DNA of 64,000 nt from the NCBI RefSeq assembly GCF_014836845.1, contig NZ_JACSQA010000002.1, positions 118,843-182,842 on the forward strand, in the 5' to 3' direction. This DNA comes from Ureibacillus galli. Its GTDB lineage: Bacteria; Bacillota; Bacilli; Bacillales_A; Planococcaceae. The translations under genes and the position numbers were made by a program. Of this stretch, positions 37,716-47,280 are shown piece by piece. The stretch's first letter is position 1, and every line of letters starts with the position of its first letter. The notes below the pieces were generated by a model, which was not told the origin of the DNA, made no database searches, and saw only the letters and a list, made by a program, of their open reading frames with translations.

Positions 37716-39875
37716 TTACTTAGCCACTGACTCTAATTCCTCCTGGTTATTTACAAAAACCTCTAAATTCTTCTCACCAAATACAGAGCGTTCTAAAAGT
37801 TCAGCGATATCATAAGTACCGACTGTTTCTTCCACTTCTTTTGCCTTCGTACCATCAGAAAGCATTGTTAAACAGTAAGGACAGCCAGAAGAAATAATGG
37901 AAGCACTTGTAGCTAATGCTTGTTCCGTGCGAGCAACATTAATACGGTTACCGACGTGCTCTTCCATCCACATTAAACCACCACCAGCTCCACAACACAT
38001 TGCGGTTTCACGGTTACGTTCCATTTCAACTAAGTTTACTCCAGGAATCGCTTTTAAAATTTCCCTTGGTGCGTCATAAACGTCATTGTAACGACCTAAA
38101 TAACACGAATCATGGAATACAATTGTTTCATCAACTCGATGGTTTAAAGTTAGTTTCCCTTGCTCAACTAAATCATATAACAGTTCTGTATGGTGGTAGA
38201 CTTCCCCTTCCCATCCGAAATCTTTATATTCATTTTTAAAGATATTGTAAGCATGAGGATCAATGGTAACAATTTTCTTCACTTCATTTTTCTCAAACTC
38301 TTCAATATTAGCCGTCGCAAGTTCTTGGAATAAAAATTCATTTCCTAATCGGCGAGGTGTATCACCGGAGTTTTTCTCCTTATTCCCTAAAATTGCAAAT
38401 TTCACGCCTGCTTCATTCATTAATCGGGCAAAGGATAAAGCAATTTTTTGTGATCGGCTATCAAAGGATCCCATCGAACCGACCCAGAATAAATATTCAA
38501 AACCTTCTCCTGATTTTTTTGCTTCCTTAACAGTCGGAATATGAATAGATGAATCAAGATCACGCCAGTTTTCTTTTTCTTTACGATTAAGACCCCAAGG
38601 ATTTCCTTGTCGTTCGATATTGTTCATCGCACGTTGAGCATCGGAATTAACTTTCCCTTCTGTCATCGTTAAATAACGACGAAGGTCAATGATTTTATCG
38701 ACGTGCTCATTCATAACCGGACACTGGTCTTCACAGTTACGACATGTTGTACAAGCCCAAATTTCTTCTTCTGTAATCACATCCCCGATTAATGAAGGAC
38801 TGTAAATATCATCAATAATTGCACCTTCTGCCCCTGCAGCCATTGCAAGTTGATTACCCTTTGAGTTATTAAAGGCAAAGGCAGGAACCCAAGGTTTTTG
38901 TTTTGTTGTAACAGCACCTGTAAAAGTTAAATGATCACGTAACTTCACGATCAAATCCATCGGAGATAGCATTTTTCCCGTCCCCGTTGCAGGACACATG
39001 TTCGTACAACGACCACATTCTACACATGCATATAAATCAATTAATTGTTTTTGAGTAAAGTCTGTAATTTTACCAACACCAAAGGATGGCATTTCTTCTT
39101 CATCTTCCGCCTCTTCCATCGCATCGAAATTAATCGGACGAAGGGTACCAGCACGGTCTAATCTGTGGAAGTAAACGTTTACAGGACCAGAGATAAGATG
39201 GAAATGTTTTGATTGAGGAACATACACTAAGAATGTTAATAAAATTAGTAAGTGTACCCACCACATAACATAAAATCCTACTGCTGCAGCTTCAGCCGGT
39301 AAGAAACTAAATATCGCAGCAATTCCTGATGCAATCGGTTCACTGCCCGTAAAACCATGATTATGCCAAATAATCCCCATAGCGTTTCCAATTAAAGTGG
39401 AAACCATTAATCCACCGATAAAAATTAATACTAGTCCATTTTTCCAACCTCGTTTTAGACGAACGAGCTTTTCGATATAACGACGATAAAACGCTCCAAA
39501 CACTGCTACTAAAATGACCGCAGCTACAATTTCTTCAAAAAGTGTAAACACTTGATATAGTTGTCCTAAAGGAAGGTGTGATCCTGGTGCTAAACCTTTC
39601 CAAATAAAATCAATCGCACCTAATTGAACAAGAAGGAATCCATAGAAAAATAGAACATGGATAAATCCGCTTTTTTTATCTTTTAATAATTTAGATTGTC
39701 CAAATACATTGACCCAAATTTTTTCGAGCCGCATCATGACATTTTCATTAAATTCTTCTTTCTTTCCAAGCTTTACAAACTCATATCGTGTTTTTAACAG
39801 GTAAACAAACAATCCTACTGCGTATAACACGACCGCAATAAATAACACCCAGTTTGCGATTAATAATGCATTCAT
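37716..39875 (-). CDS. fadF: Membrane iron-sulphur oxidoreductase FadF
   Basis: Protein of 719 residues thought to pass electrons from acyl-CoA oxidation (via ETF) to the membrane quinone pool. An N-terminal NarI-like membrane part (about five helices to residue 225) is followed by two 4Fe-4S clusters (CVECGRCTNMCP and CTTCRNCEDQCP) and two CCG-type cysteine domains (HDSCYLGR...MCCGAGGGLMW and SSGCPYCLTM). It corresponds to B. subtilis FadF (YwjF), which also neighbours acdA. Confidence 0.93.
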   Translation of the reverse strand: MNALLIANWVLFIAVVLYAVGLFVYLLKTRYEFVKLGKKEEFNENVMMRLEKIWVNVFGQSKLLKDKKSGFIHVLFFYGFLLVQLGAIDFIWKGLAPGSHLPLGQLYQVFTLFEEIVAAVILVAVFGAFYRRYIEKLVRLKRGWKNGLVLIFIGGLMVSTLIGNAMGIIWHNHGFTGSEPIASGIAAIFSFLPAEAAAVGFYVMWWVHLLILLTFLVYVPQSKHFHLISGPVNVYFHRLDRAGTLRPINFDAMEEAEDEEEMPSFGVGKITDFTQKQLIDLYACVECGRCTNMCPATGTGKMLSPMDLIVKLRDHLTFTGAVTTKQKPWVPAFAFNNSKGNQLAMAAGAEGAIIDDIYSPSLIGDVITEEEIWACTTCRNCEDQCPVMNEHVDKIIDLRRYLTMTEGKVNSDAQRAMNNIERQGNPWGLNRKEKENWRDLDSSIHIPTVKEAKKSGEGFEYLFWVGSMGSFDSRSQKIALSFARLMNEAGVKFAILGNKEKNSGDTPRRLGNEFLFQELATANIEEFEKNEVKKIVTIDPHAYNIFKNEYKDFGWEGEVYHHTELLYDLVEQGKLTLNHRVDETIVFHDSCYLGRYNDVYDAPREILKAIPGVNLVEMERNRETAMCCGAGGGLMWMEEHVGNRINVARTEQALATSASIISSGCPYCLTMLSDGTKAKEVEETVGTYDIAELLERSVFGEKNLEVFVNNQEELESVAK

Positions 39876-39986
39876 TTCTTCTCCCCCTTATCTCTTTTTC
39901 CCCTTTGTTTCTGTTTCTATTGATTATTCCTTTCAACTGATAATTATGAATCACGTTGATTGGAAATCTCTTATTATTCTGTTTTT

Positions 39987-40016
39987 ATTGTAAAATATGA
40001 ATGAGCATTCAGTCAA
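39987..40016 (-). promoter_or_regulatory. fadF promoter with FadR-like operator
   Basis: On the minus strand TTGACT (40011-40016) and TACAAT (39987-39992) are 18 bases apart. TGAATGAGCATTCAGTCA (39998-40015) fills the spacer and closely matches the B. subtilis FadR consensus as recalled (TGAATGANTANTCATTCA). A repressor bound here would block the polymerase. Confidence 0.75.
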
Positions 40017-40097
40017 TGCATTGTTCGGAAATTTCTAATTATATTAAATTATTTCTTATTTATTCTTCTTTTTTCTATATACACCTTCTTTTCAAAT

Positions 40098-40129
40098 AAA
40101 AAACAATCCTACCGAAGTAAGATTGTTTG
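40098..40129 (-). terminator. Terminator of the B12 operon
   Basis: AACAATC (40102-40108) pairs with GATTGTT (40121-40127) through a GTA/TAC inner stem; a T-rich tail follows on the minus strand, just after the pduO stop codon. Confidence 0.8.
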
Positions 40130-40135
40130 TTTTAA

Positions 40136-40696
40136 TTATTTAAATACATCCCCGCTCCGAATATATTCCACATCACTTACTTGTAAGCGGAAATTTACGA
40201 CACGTGCCGATGCAAAGAAATAATCCGATAATCGATTTAAATACTTTTGTACAACAGTAGGAACATCTTCTTTTTCGTTCATTAACGTCACTACTCTCCG
40301 CTCTGCACGACGAGTTATTGTACGGGCAATATGAAGAGTTGCTGCTGCTGGTGTTCCTCCAGGTAATATAAATCTTTTTAACGGAGGCGCTTCATCAGAT
40401 AAAGCATCTATACGCTTTTCGAGCACCTCTATAGAGGATTCTTGTAGAGTGTATTGTCGTTCCTTCATTACATTTGCTAAATCTCCACCGCAATCAAATA
40501 ATTCATGCTGGATTGTTTGTAAGTCTACTATTATATCCTGAAAAATCCCTGAGTCTAATTCCGTTACTGCTTTGCCAATAAAAGAATTTAACTCATCAAT
40601 TGTGCCATAAGCTTCTACACGTAAATCGTCTTTATTGACACGGCCACCCATTAAACTTGTTTTCCCTTTATCCCCTGTTTTCGTGTACAGTTTCAT
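40136..40696 (-). CDS. pduO: Cob(I)alamin adenosyltransferase, PduO type
   Basis: ATP:corrinoid adenosyltransferase of 186 residues making adenosylcobalamin, the IcmF cofactor. The P-loop-like YTKTGDKGKTSL at the start, GTIDELNSFIG, and the C-terminal RTITRRAERRV and YLNRLSDYFF helices (with the Arg and Asn-Arg-Leu-Ser-Asp blocks of the family) are all present. It overlaps the end of the BtuD-CbiZ gene by 4 bp. Confidence 0.94.
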   Translation of the reverse strand: MKLYTKTGDKGKTSLMGGRVNKDDLRVEAYGTIDELNSFIGKAVTELDSGIFQDIIVDLQTIQHELFDCGGDLANVMKERQYTLQESSIEVLEKRIDALSDEAPPLKRFILPGGTPAAATLHIARTITRRAERRVVTLMNEKEDVPTVVQKYLNRLSDYFFASARVVNFRLQVSDVEYIRSGDVFK

Positions 40697-42159
40697 TGTA
40701 ACTCCCCTTTTCGATAATTTTGAATCGCTTCCAACGTCGCTTCAAAAACTCCTTTTCCAATTACTTTACCAACCTCTGTAATTGGACCACCATATTGCAT
40801 AAGTTCTCCCTGTTGAGTTGCAGCAATGAGTAAACTATCGGTCGGTGTCCCCGTTGCTACCGTATTAGAAATTTTATCATACACCTTTTCGTGATGCAGT
40901 GCTTTCGTTTTCGCTTCAGTTGCAGTCATCATCCCTTGAACAAATGCCTCATCGGATAGTTTTCCATTAATGACTATCCACGTATTAATCGTTCCAATAT
41001 AATCGTTATGTTCCCTATCAAAAGTTCGAGATACATCCATTGCATTCCCAATTCCAGCAGTTACGATAACGAAAACATCTCCGAAAGTAGCTTCATACTG
41101 TTTTATAATTGCATTCCTCGTATCAACTGCTGTCATCATACCCACAGTATTCGTAGGAGCGAAGCCTTTTTCTATTAAATATCCTAAAAACTCTTCTTTA
41201 ACTTGATCAATATTGTAATCTTGGTTGACGGTACGGTTAATAAAATTGGAATACCAACCTAATCCAGCATTATGGACTGCTGAAGATAATACCCGCAAAG
41301 GAAAATCGGATTTAAATTCAACGTATTCATCTTTTATTTTAAAATTCTTCGCTGTAATCAGTTTTTCCTTTGCTAACTCGATTAAATCAGGTAATATCGT
41401 CATTTGTGGTTTTGGTTGTTCTGGATGGGCTTGCATTGAAATTCTTGCATTATATACATCCATAATTCGATCATCAATTAATACCTCATGGGGTACACCA
41501 TTCGCCCTTACTTTCCCGTCCTCCATGAGCAAGATTTCATCACAGTATAATGAAGCTAAGTTAATATCATGAAAAACAGAAACAACGGTTAAGTCATGTT
41601 CTGTTACTTCTTTTCGAATCATATCTAATATTTGTTTTTGATGGGCGATATCTAAATGGTTTGTTGGTTCATCTAGCAGTAGCAAATTTGAACTTTGGGC
41701 TAAAGCTTGCGCGATAAATACCCTTTGTTGTTCCCCTCCCGATAAATACTCCAATTGAGCTTTTTCAAATTTCCGTACACCGGTTTGATCCATTGCTTTT
41801 ACGACTGCTTGTTCATCTTCTGTTTTCCAACTTGAAAAAAAACCAGATTGATGAGGGTAACGACCTAGGGAAACAGTATCCCGAACCGTATTTGAAAAAG
41901 CAGTTGCATGTAATTGTGGTAACACAGTCATTTTTTTAGCTAACTGTTTTGATGAATAGTTTTTAATTTCTTTCCCATCCACATATACCGTTCCTGTTGA
42001 TGGTTTCATAATACCACTAATTACTTTTAATAAAGTTGATTTCCCACAACCATTTGGACCAAGAATACCTAACATTTTTCCTTTCTCCACTTCAAAGGAA
42101 ATGTCCGCCAGTATTGGCGTTGAGCCATAACCACCTGAAACATTTTGAACCTTTAACAT
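40693..42159 (-). CDS. btuD: B12 ABC transporter ATPase fused to CbiZ amidohydrolase
   Basis: Fusion of 488 residues. Residues 1-255 are a FecCD/BtuCD-type ATPase (Walker A GPNGCGKST at 34-42, signature YLSGGEQQRV near 140, Walker B LLLLDEPTNHLD). Residues from about 265 on form a CbiZ domain, an adenosylcobinamide amidohydrolase used to salvage corrinoids (VLSSAVHNAGLGWYSNFINRTV, GMMTAVDTRN, VTAGIGNAMD, ATGTPTDSLLIA). The same fusion is known in B. subtilis YvrA. Placed between btuC and pduO under a B12 riboswitch, it couples import with salvage. Confidence 0.9.
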   Translation of the reverse strand: MLKVQNVSGGYGSTPILADISFEVEKGKMLGILGPNGCGKSTLLKVISGIMKPSTGTVYVDGKEIKNYSSKQLAKKMTVLPQLHATAFSNTVRDTVSLGRYPHQSGFFSSWKTEDEQAVVKAMDQTGVRKFEKAQLEYLSGGEQQRVFIAQALAQSSNLLLLDEPTNHLDIAHQKQILDMIRKEVTEHDLTVVSVFHDINLASLYCDEILLMEDGKVRANGVPHEVLIDDRIMDVYNARISMQAHPEQPKPQMTILPDLIELAKEKLITAKNFKIKDEYVEFKSDFPLRVLSSAVHNAGLGWYSNFINRTVNQDYNIDQVKEEFLGYLIEKGFAPTNTVGMMTAVDTRNAIIKQYEATFGDVFVIVTAGIGNAMDVSRTFDREHNDYIGTINTWIVINGKLSDEAFVQGMMTATEAKTKALHHEKVYDKISNTVATGTPTDSLLIAATQQGELMQYGGPITEVGKVIGKGVFEATLEAIQNYRKGELQ

Positions 42160-42163
42160 GTTT

Positions 42164-43159
42164 TCACCCCCTACTTTTTCTTTGCTTATAGAATATAAAT
42201 GAAAAAACGGGTGCCCCTATAAAGGCGGTTATAACACCTATCGGTAGTTCTGAAGGGGAAATAATCGTTCGAGATACTAAATCACAAATTATGAGGAGGC
42301 TTGCTCCATTGAAAAAGGATAAAATCAATAAATGGCGGTGGTCTGCCCCCCAAAGCATTCTTGTCATATGGGGTACAACTAAACCAACAAATCCAATTGT
42401 GCCCGAAACAGCAACAGCTGCCCCAGTCAACATGGACCCCCCTGCTAATATCGCATACTTACTTTTCTTTACATTTACTCCTAAAGATTGAGCCCGTTCA
42501 TCTCCATACATCATGGCGTTTAGCTCTCTTCGATTGAGCCATAAAATAATTGTTCCAATCATAACAAAGGGAATGATCATTTGAACATACGGCCATCCGC
42601 GCATCGATACACTTCCAAGAAGCCATCCCATTATCTCTCTTAATTGCTCTCCTGTAAGGGCAATCATTAAAGAAATACAAGAACCTAAAAAAGAACTAAA
42701 AATAACTCCCGTTAAAATAAGCGTTTCCATTTTCATCGTTCGATCCACAAGACGAGCAAAAGTTAAAACAAGTATCATTGTCAAAAAGGCACATATCATC
42801 CCAACAAAAGGTAGCGTATAAGTACCGATAATCGGAAGGGAAAGTCCGAAGAAAATCGTTGCCACCGCTCCAACAGATGCACCCGATGATATGCCTAATG
42901 TATAAGGATCCGCCAATGGATTTTTCAATAATCCTTGGAAAGCAGCACCTGCAATAGCTAATGACGCTCCTACTAAACCAGCTAAAATAACCCTAGGCAT
43001 TCGTATACTCCATAAAATGTTATACGCACTCTCATTTGTTTCTTTATCCCACAATGTTGAAAAAGGAACTTCAGCGGTTCCAATGGATACACCTAACCAA
43101 ATGCTAATTAGTAATAATCCGATAGAGGAAATGTAGGCAAAGAACAGTTTTCCTTTCAC
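42164..43159 (-). CDS. btuC: Cobalamin ABC transporter permease, BtuC/FecCD family
   Basis: Integral membrane permease of 331 residues with about ten helices. Family motifs: RMPRVILAGLVGASLAIAGAAFQGLLKNPLADPYTLGISSGA-like region near residues 50-90 and GTIGFVGLVVPHMTR near 255. Siderophore permeases look alike, but the B12 riboswitch upstream and the downstream cbiZ and pduO settle the substrate. No binding-protein gene (btuF) is present beside it. Confidence 0.92.
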   Translation of the reverse strand: MKGKLFFAYISSIGLLLISIWLGVSIGTAEVPFSTLWDKETNESAYNILWSIRMPRVILAGLVGASLAIAGAAFQGLLKNPLADPYTLGISSGASVGAVATIFFGLSLPIIGTYTLPFVGMICAFLTMILVLTFARLVDRTMKMETLILTGVIFSSFLGSCISLMIALTGEQLREIMGWLLGSVSMRGWPYVQMIIPFVMIGTIILWLNRRELNAMMYGDERAQSLGVNVKKSKYAILAGGSMLTGAAVAVSGTIGFVGLVVPHMTRMLWGADHRHLLILSFFNGASLLIICDLVSRTIISPSELPIGVITAFIGAPVFSFIFYKQRKSRG

Positions 43160-43243
43160 AAAGTTCCCTCATTCCTATTTTCTCTTAAACTATTAACCAT
43201 AAATAATACCTTCATAATTGCTACTCCCCCCAAAACGCAAAAT

Positions 43244-43273
43244 AAAAAAGTCCCTCTATTTGCGAGAGACTTT
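43244..43273 (-). terminator. Riboswitch-controlled terminator before btuC
   Basis: AAAGTCTCTC pairs with GAGGGACTTT on the minus strand and is followed by T residues. It lies between the cobalamin aptamer and btuC, so it can serve as the expression platform. Confidence 0.8.
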
Positions 43274-43340
43274 GAAAAATCAAAAATATACATTCTACCT
43301 TTTCCGCCTCCCCTATCCTCGTAAGGTGCTATTTAAAAGC

Positions 43341-43504
43341 ATAAAGGCAGGTCTCCTGGCTTATGTTCATCGCAGTACCTTCCTTCCCATTACTTTGTAA
43401 CAGTGGATTATAAGGCAAGCTCCCATTTACAGTTGCGGGACAGCGTCGGAATTTCACCGACTTCCCTTTTACTCTTATTACAAAATCGTAATAAGAACCT
43501 TTAT
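43341..43504 (-). promoter_or_regulatory. Cobalamin riboswitch
   Basis: On the minus strand the outer P1 stem pairs ATAAAGG (5', 43498-43504) with CCTTTAT (3', 43341-43347). Inside are GGTGAAATTCCGACGCTG, the conserved CCCGCAACTGTAA core and the B12 box GCCAGGAGACCTGCC (43346-43360). These are the defining elements of the adenosylcobalamin aptamer. With the terminator downstream it should shut off btuC-btuD/cbiZ-pduO when B12 is plentiful. Confidence 0.95.
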
Positions 43505-43616
43505 GTGTCATTATGAAATTGTTCTTCCATATTATAACTTATATAAAATAATTGTATAGAAAGTTTTTAATCGAAAGGAAACACTTAATAGATTTACTTT
43601 AAGGGTACTGGGTACT

Positions 43617-44819
43617 CTATCCCTTTGGTTCATATAAAGCAGCTTCCGCCAATTTCTTAATGGTGATGTCATCCATCGGCGGATTATGTAGTCCAGCCCG
43701 AACATCTCGATAGTAACGTTGAAGAGGATTTGTACGTTGTAAACTTTTAGCCCCTACAACTCGCATTGCTTTATCTACTACTTGGATTGCCCCATTTGTT
43801 ACGACATGTTTTGCAACATTAATAGCATTTATTAACGAAATTATTTTCTCTTCCTTTAAACTATCGCCCTCTTTTTCATTCGCCTTGTAGTCAACATAAC
43901 TTTGGGCGGCTCCATATAAAGTAAAGCGTGCCTTCGCTAGTTCTAATTCAATTTCACCTAGTAAAGATTGGACATTAGGTAAATTTGCAATCGTTCCGTT
44001 TATACTGTTGGGAGAATGAGTATTGGCAAACTGAAGTGCGCAATCCCTAGCTGCTTGTGCTATTCCTAAATAAGTTGCTGGTATAAGAAGCAACCAGCCG
44101 TTCACCTTATGACGAGCACTATTATCCAGTAACTCAACTAAATCAGATTGGTCTACTAGGACATTATGAAGGACTAAATCATGGCTTGCCGTTCCGCGCA
44201 TCGCCATCACATCCCAAGTTTCTTCAATGGAAACACCCGGGTTATCTTTTGAAATTAAAAAGAAACCGATTTGTTCCTTTTCCTCAACCCATGCAGAAGT
44301 TAAGAAATAATCTAGGGCAAAGGATCCTGTTGTATAACTTTTTCGACCATTTAAAATCCAATGCTCCCCTTCCCTTTTAGCTGATGTATTCGGTCTTCCT
44401 CCTCGAATAGGGCTACCTGTTGTCATTTCACTTACTGCTCGATTTATCATTGCACCTTTTTCTACTTCTTTCGCAAAAGCCAATAATTTTGAAGACTCCC
44501 AATGCTGATTTTCATATAACTCTCCTACCGTTAATAGAGTCCAGCCTACAGCCAAAGCAGTACTACCATCATAACTCCCTAATGTTTCTTGAAGGAGAAT
44601 CGAATCATAAACATTCAATCCTTCTCCACCTAATTGTTTCGGTAGCGTTAATTTTGTATAACCAATTTGGCGTAATTGATTTATATGGTCAAGTGGGAAT
44701 TGTGACTGCTCATCAATCTTTTGAGCAGCCTTTTTAAATGATCCCTCTAACGCGGCCAATTTCCCTAACCAAAAACGTTGCGTTTCCGTCTTTATAAACA
44801 ATTGTTTCAAATAACCCAT
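43617..44819 (-). CDS. Acyl-CoA dehydrogenase-like flavoprotein (YdbM type)
   Basis: Protein of 400 residues with the acyl-CoA dehydrogenase fold: N-terminal helical domain, middle beta domain (MTTGSPIRGG, NGRKSYTTGS) and C-terminal helices ending in RTNPLQRYYRDVRAGLHNPPMDD. The last block and the absence of the usual catalytic Glu motif are shared with the monooxygenase-like branch (YdbM, DszC relatives), so oxygenase or non-classical dehydrogenase activity is possible. It stands alone between argS and the riboswitch. Confidence 0.8.
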   Translation of the reverse strand: MGYLKQLFIKTETQRFWLGKLAALEGSFKKAAQKIDEQSQFPLDHINQLRQIGYTKLTLPKQLGGEGLNVYDSILLQETLGSYDGSTALAVGWTLLTVGELYENQHWESSKLLAFAKEVEKGAMINRAVSEMTTGSPIRGGRPNTSAKREGEHWILNGRKSYTTGSFALDYFLTSAWVEEKEQIGFFLISKDNPGVSIEETWDVMAMRGTASHDLVLHNVLVDQSDLVELLDNSARHKVNGWLLLIPATYLGIAQAARDCALQFANTHSPNSINGTIANLPNVQSLLGEIELELAKARFTLYGAAQSYVDYKANEKEGDSLKEEKIISLINAINVAKHVVTNGAIQVVDKAMRVVGAKSLQRTNPLQRYYRDVRAGLHNPPMDDITIKKLAEAALYEPKG

Positions 44820-44967
44820 CTCCTAAATATCCATAATATCCGTACATGACAATAAATTTATTTTACTTTTTAAGTTTTCCCTCCGTCAATTCATAGTGTC
44901 TCGATATGAATTAAATCAAAAAACTTACCTATTCCTTAATATTTCTCATAATTTAAATGGACAAAAT

Positions 44968-44998
44968 AAAAAACCAGTCCCTTTTGTAGAGACTGATT
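44968..44998 (-). terminator. Terminator of argS
   Basis: CAGTCTC and GGGACTG form the stem on the minus strand, followed by six T residues, directly after argS. Confidence 0.8.
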
Positions 44999-45005
44999 TT
45001 TATTT

Positions 45006-46673
45006 TTACATTTTTTCTGGAGCAGCTACGCCAATTAATTTTAATGCATTAGCCAATGTAACACGAACCGTGTTAATTAATGAAAGGCGTGCTTCCGTTA
45101 ATTCTTTATTATCTGGATTAAGAACTTTTTCTGCATTATAGAAGCTGTGGAATGAAGCTGCTAAATCTTGAATAAAGTTCGCTATTCTATGAGGTGTACG
45201 ATGTTTCGCAGCCTCCGCCACAATTTGTGGGAATGACCCAACTTTTTTCAATACCTCTTCTTCTTTTTCAGCAGTTAATAAGTTTAAGTGATCCAATGAA
45301 GCAGCAAATCCTTGTTCTTGTGCAGAACGAAGAATGGAACAAATACGAGCATGGGCATATTGAGCATAGTAAACTGGATTTTCATTCGATTGGGAAACAG
45401 CTAAATCTAAGTCAAAGTCCATATGAGAATCGCATGCAGTTTTTACAAAGTAATAACGTACTGCATCAATACCTACTTCTTCCACTAATTCCCGCATCGT
45501 TACTGCATTACCTGTACGTTTACTCATTTTATATTTTTCGCCGTTTTTATAAAGTTGAACCATTTGAATAACTTCTACTTCTAATTTTTCACGGTCATAT
45601 CCAAGGGCTTGAATAGCAGCTTTCATACGTGGAATATATCCATGATGATCAGCACCCCAAATGTTAATTAGTTTCTCAAAACCACGTTGGATTTTATCTT
45701 CATGGTAAGCAATATCCGGAGTTAAATAAGTAAAAGAACCGTCAGATTTAATTAACACACGATCTTTGTCATCTCCAAAAGTTGTAGAACGGAACCAAGT
45801 AGCCCCTTCTTCTTCAAATACATGACCGTTTTCTTTTAATTTATTTAATGCCACATCAATTTTGCCATTTTTGTATAAAGAGGTTTCGGAATACCAAACG
45901 TCAAAGTTCACACGGAAGTTTGCTAAATCATTTTTCAATTTATCTAACTCAAGTTTCAAACCGTGCTCACGGAAAAATTCAAAACGTTCTTCATCGGATT
46001 TATCTAAAATAGTACGGCCGAATTCATTTACTAATTTACCCGCAATATCAATAATATCTTGTCCATGGTAACCATCTTCCGGCATTTGTGCATCCATGCC
46101 TAACGCTTGTTTATAGCGGGCTTCTAAAGAATAGGCTAAGTTGTTAATTTGGTTCCCCGCATCATTAATATAATATTCACGAGAAACATTATAACCTGCA
46201 AAATCTAAAACATTACATAATGAGTCACCAAAAGCTGCACCACGAGCATGACCTAAATGAAGATCTCCTGTTGGGTTAGCCGATACAAACTCGACCTGGA
46301 TTTTTTGTCCATTACCAGTAGTAGTACGGCCATAGTTTTCGCCTTGTTCTTTTACTGCTTTAACTACATCTGCAAGAAAATCTTTACGAACTGTAATGTT
46401 GATAAACCCTGGTCCAGCAATCTCTACCTTTTCAATGTCCGTGCCTTCTGTCTCAAGATTTTCTAATAATGCCTCAGCAATTGCACGGGGTGGTTTTTTT
46501 GCTAATTTTGTTAATTGCATCGCTAAGTTAGTGGCAAAGTCACCATTTGCTTTGTCTTTAGGTGTCTCAAGATGAATGGTATATTGTGCCCCTTCTTCAA
46601 CTAAGCCTGATTTTTCCACGGCTGCTTTTAATACTTCTTTAATTGACTGTTGCAATTGTTCTACTGCATTCAT
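45006..46673 (-). CDS. argS: Arginyl-tRNA synthetase
   Basis: Class I aminoacyl-tRNA synthetase of 555 residues. The HIGH-type motif is [12 protein letters not shown] near residue 135 and the KMSKS-type loop is [11 protein letters not shown]. An Arg_tRNA_synt N-terminal domain and a DALR anticodon-binding C-terminal domain flank the core. Its start codon overlaps the ywiB stop as ATGA, which indicates coupled translation; this pair is also adjacent in B. subtilis. Confidence 0.97.
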   Translation of the reverse strand: MNAVEQLQQSIKEVLKAAVEKSGLVEEGAQYTIHLETPKDKANGDFATNLAMQLTKLAKKPPRAIAEALLENLETEGTDIEKVEIAGPGFINITVRKDFLADVVKAVKEQGENYGRTTTGNGQKIQVEFVSANPTGDLHLGHARGAAFGDSLCNVLDFAGYNVSREYYINDAGNQINNLAYSLEARYKQALGMDAQMPEDGYHGQDIIDIAGKLVNEFGRTILDKSDEERFEFFREHGLKLELDKLKNDLANFRVNFDVWYSETSLYKNGKIDVALNKLKENGHVFEEEGATWFRSTTFGDDKDRVLIKSDGSFTYLTPDIAYHEDKIQRGFEKLINIWGADHHGYIPRMKAAIQALGYDREKLEVEVIQMVQLYKNGEKYKMSKRTGNAVTMRELVEEVGIDAVRYYFVKTACDSHMDFDLDLAVSQSNENPVYYAQYAHARICSILRSAQEQGFAASLDHLNLLTAEKEEEVLKKVGSFPQIVAEAAKHRTPHRIANFIQDLAASFHSFYNAEKVLNPDNKELTEARLSLINTVRVTLANALKLIGVAAPEKM

Positions 46674-47110
46674 TTTTGTCCCTCCGAATATTGAATTTCC
46701 AACGTATATGTTCCAACGGATTGTCCGCTTATGATGAGATCATACTGAACATTAAATGTGCCACTAATCAAACTCTCTTCATGGTAGTCATGAACCAATC
46801 GATGGGTTCTAGTAATAATAGGTAAAGTCCCAAAGTGTGTATCATAATGCCCTCTCTCATCTTGATTTGCATTAAAGGGTAGCCTCATTTTCACACCACC
46901 ACTGCGCAAAATAAGAGCTTGCTTATCGTCCATTTTAACCGTTGTACGAATCTTTTTTTCTTCTAATTCTTCAACATAGCGCAAATAGGTTTTACCTGAC
47001 TTTTTTATAAAAGTTCCACTCAACCACATTTCATAATGTTCAGATTCTCCATCTGTCGGTAAAATGGTGGAATTTAGTTTAATTTTCACTTCTGTTTCAA
47101 CTACACTCAT
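46670..47110 (-). CDS. ywiB: DUF1934 beta-barrel protein YwiB
   Basis: Cytosolic protein of 146 residues of the DUF1934 family, predicted lipocalin-like beta barrel, function unknown. Recognisable blocks are [11 protein letters not shown]-like sequence near 25-32, [22 protein letters not shown] and the C-terminal [15 protein letters not shown]. It is the upstream partner of argS. Confidence 0.88.
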   Translation of the reverse strand: MSVVETEVKIKLNSTILPTDGESEHYEMWLSGTFIKKSGKTYLRYVEELEEKKIRTTVKMDDKQALILRSGGVKMRLPFNANQDERGHYDTHFGTLPIITRTHRLVHDYHEESLISGTFNVQYDLIISGQSVGTYTLEIQYSEGQK

Positions 47111-47211
47111 TTCTGAGGTCAGCTCCTCGGGCTTTCATTTACTTATATAGATAACCTTTTTATTATAGGATGAATTGGTGATTTTTATCAAGATGAAACT
47201 AGTGAATATGG

Positions 47212-47246
47212 AAAAAAGCATGGAAAACGTCAATCGTCTCCCATGC
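47212..47246 (-). terminator. Terminator of speB
   Basis: GCATGG pairs with CCATGC around an inner GACG/CGTT stem, followed by six T residues on the minus strand (47212-47217). Confidence 0.8.
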
Positions 47247-47280
47247 TCGTTCAAAATCATAAGCAATTCTTATTCTTCAA

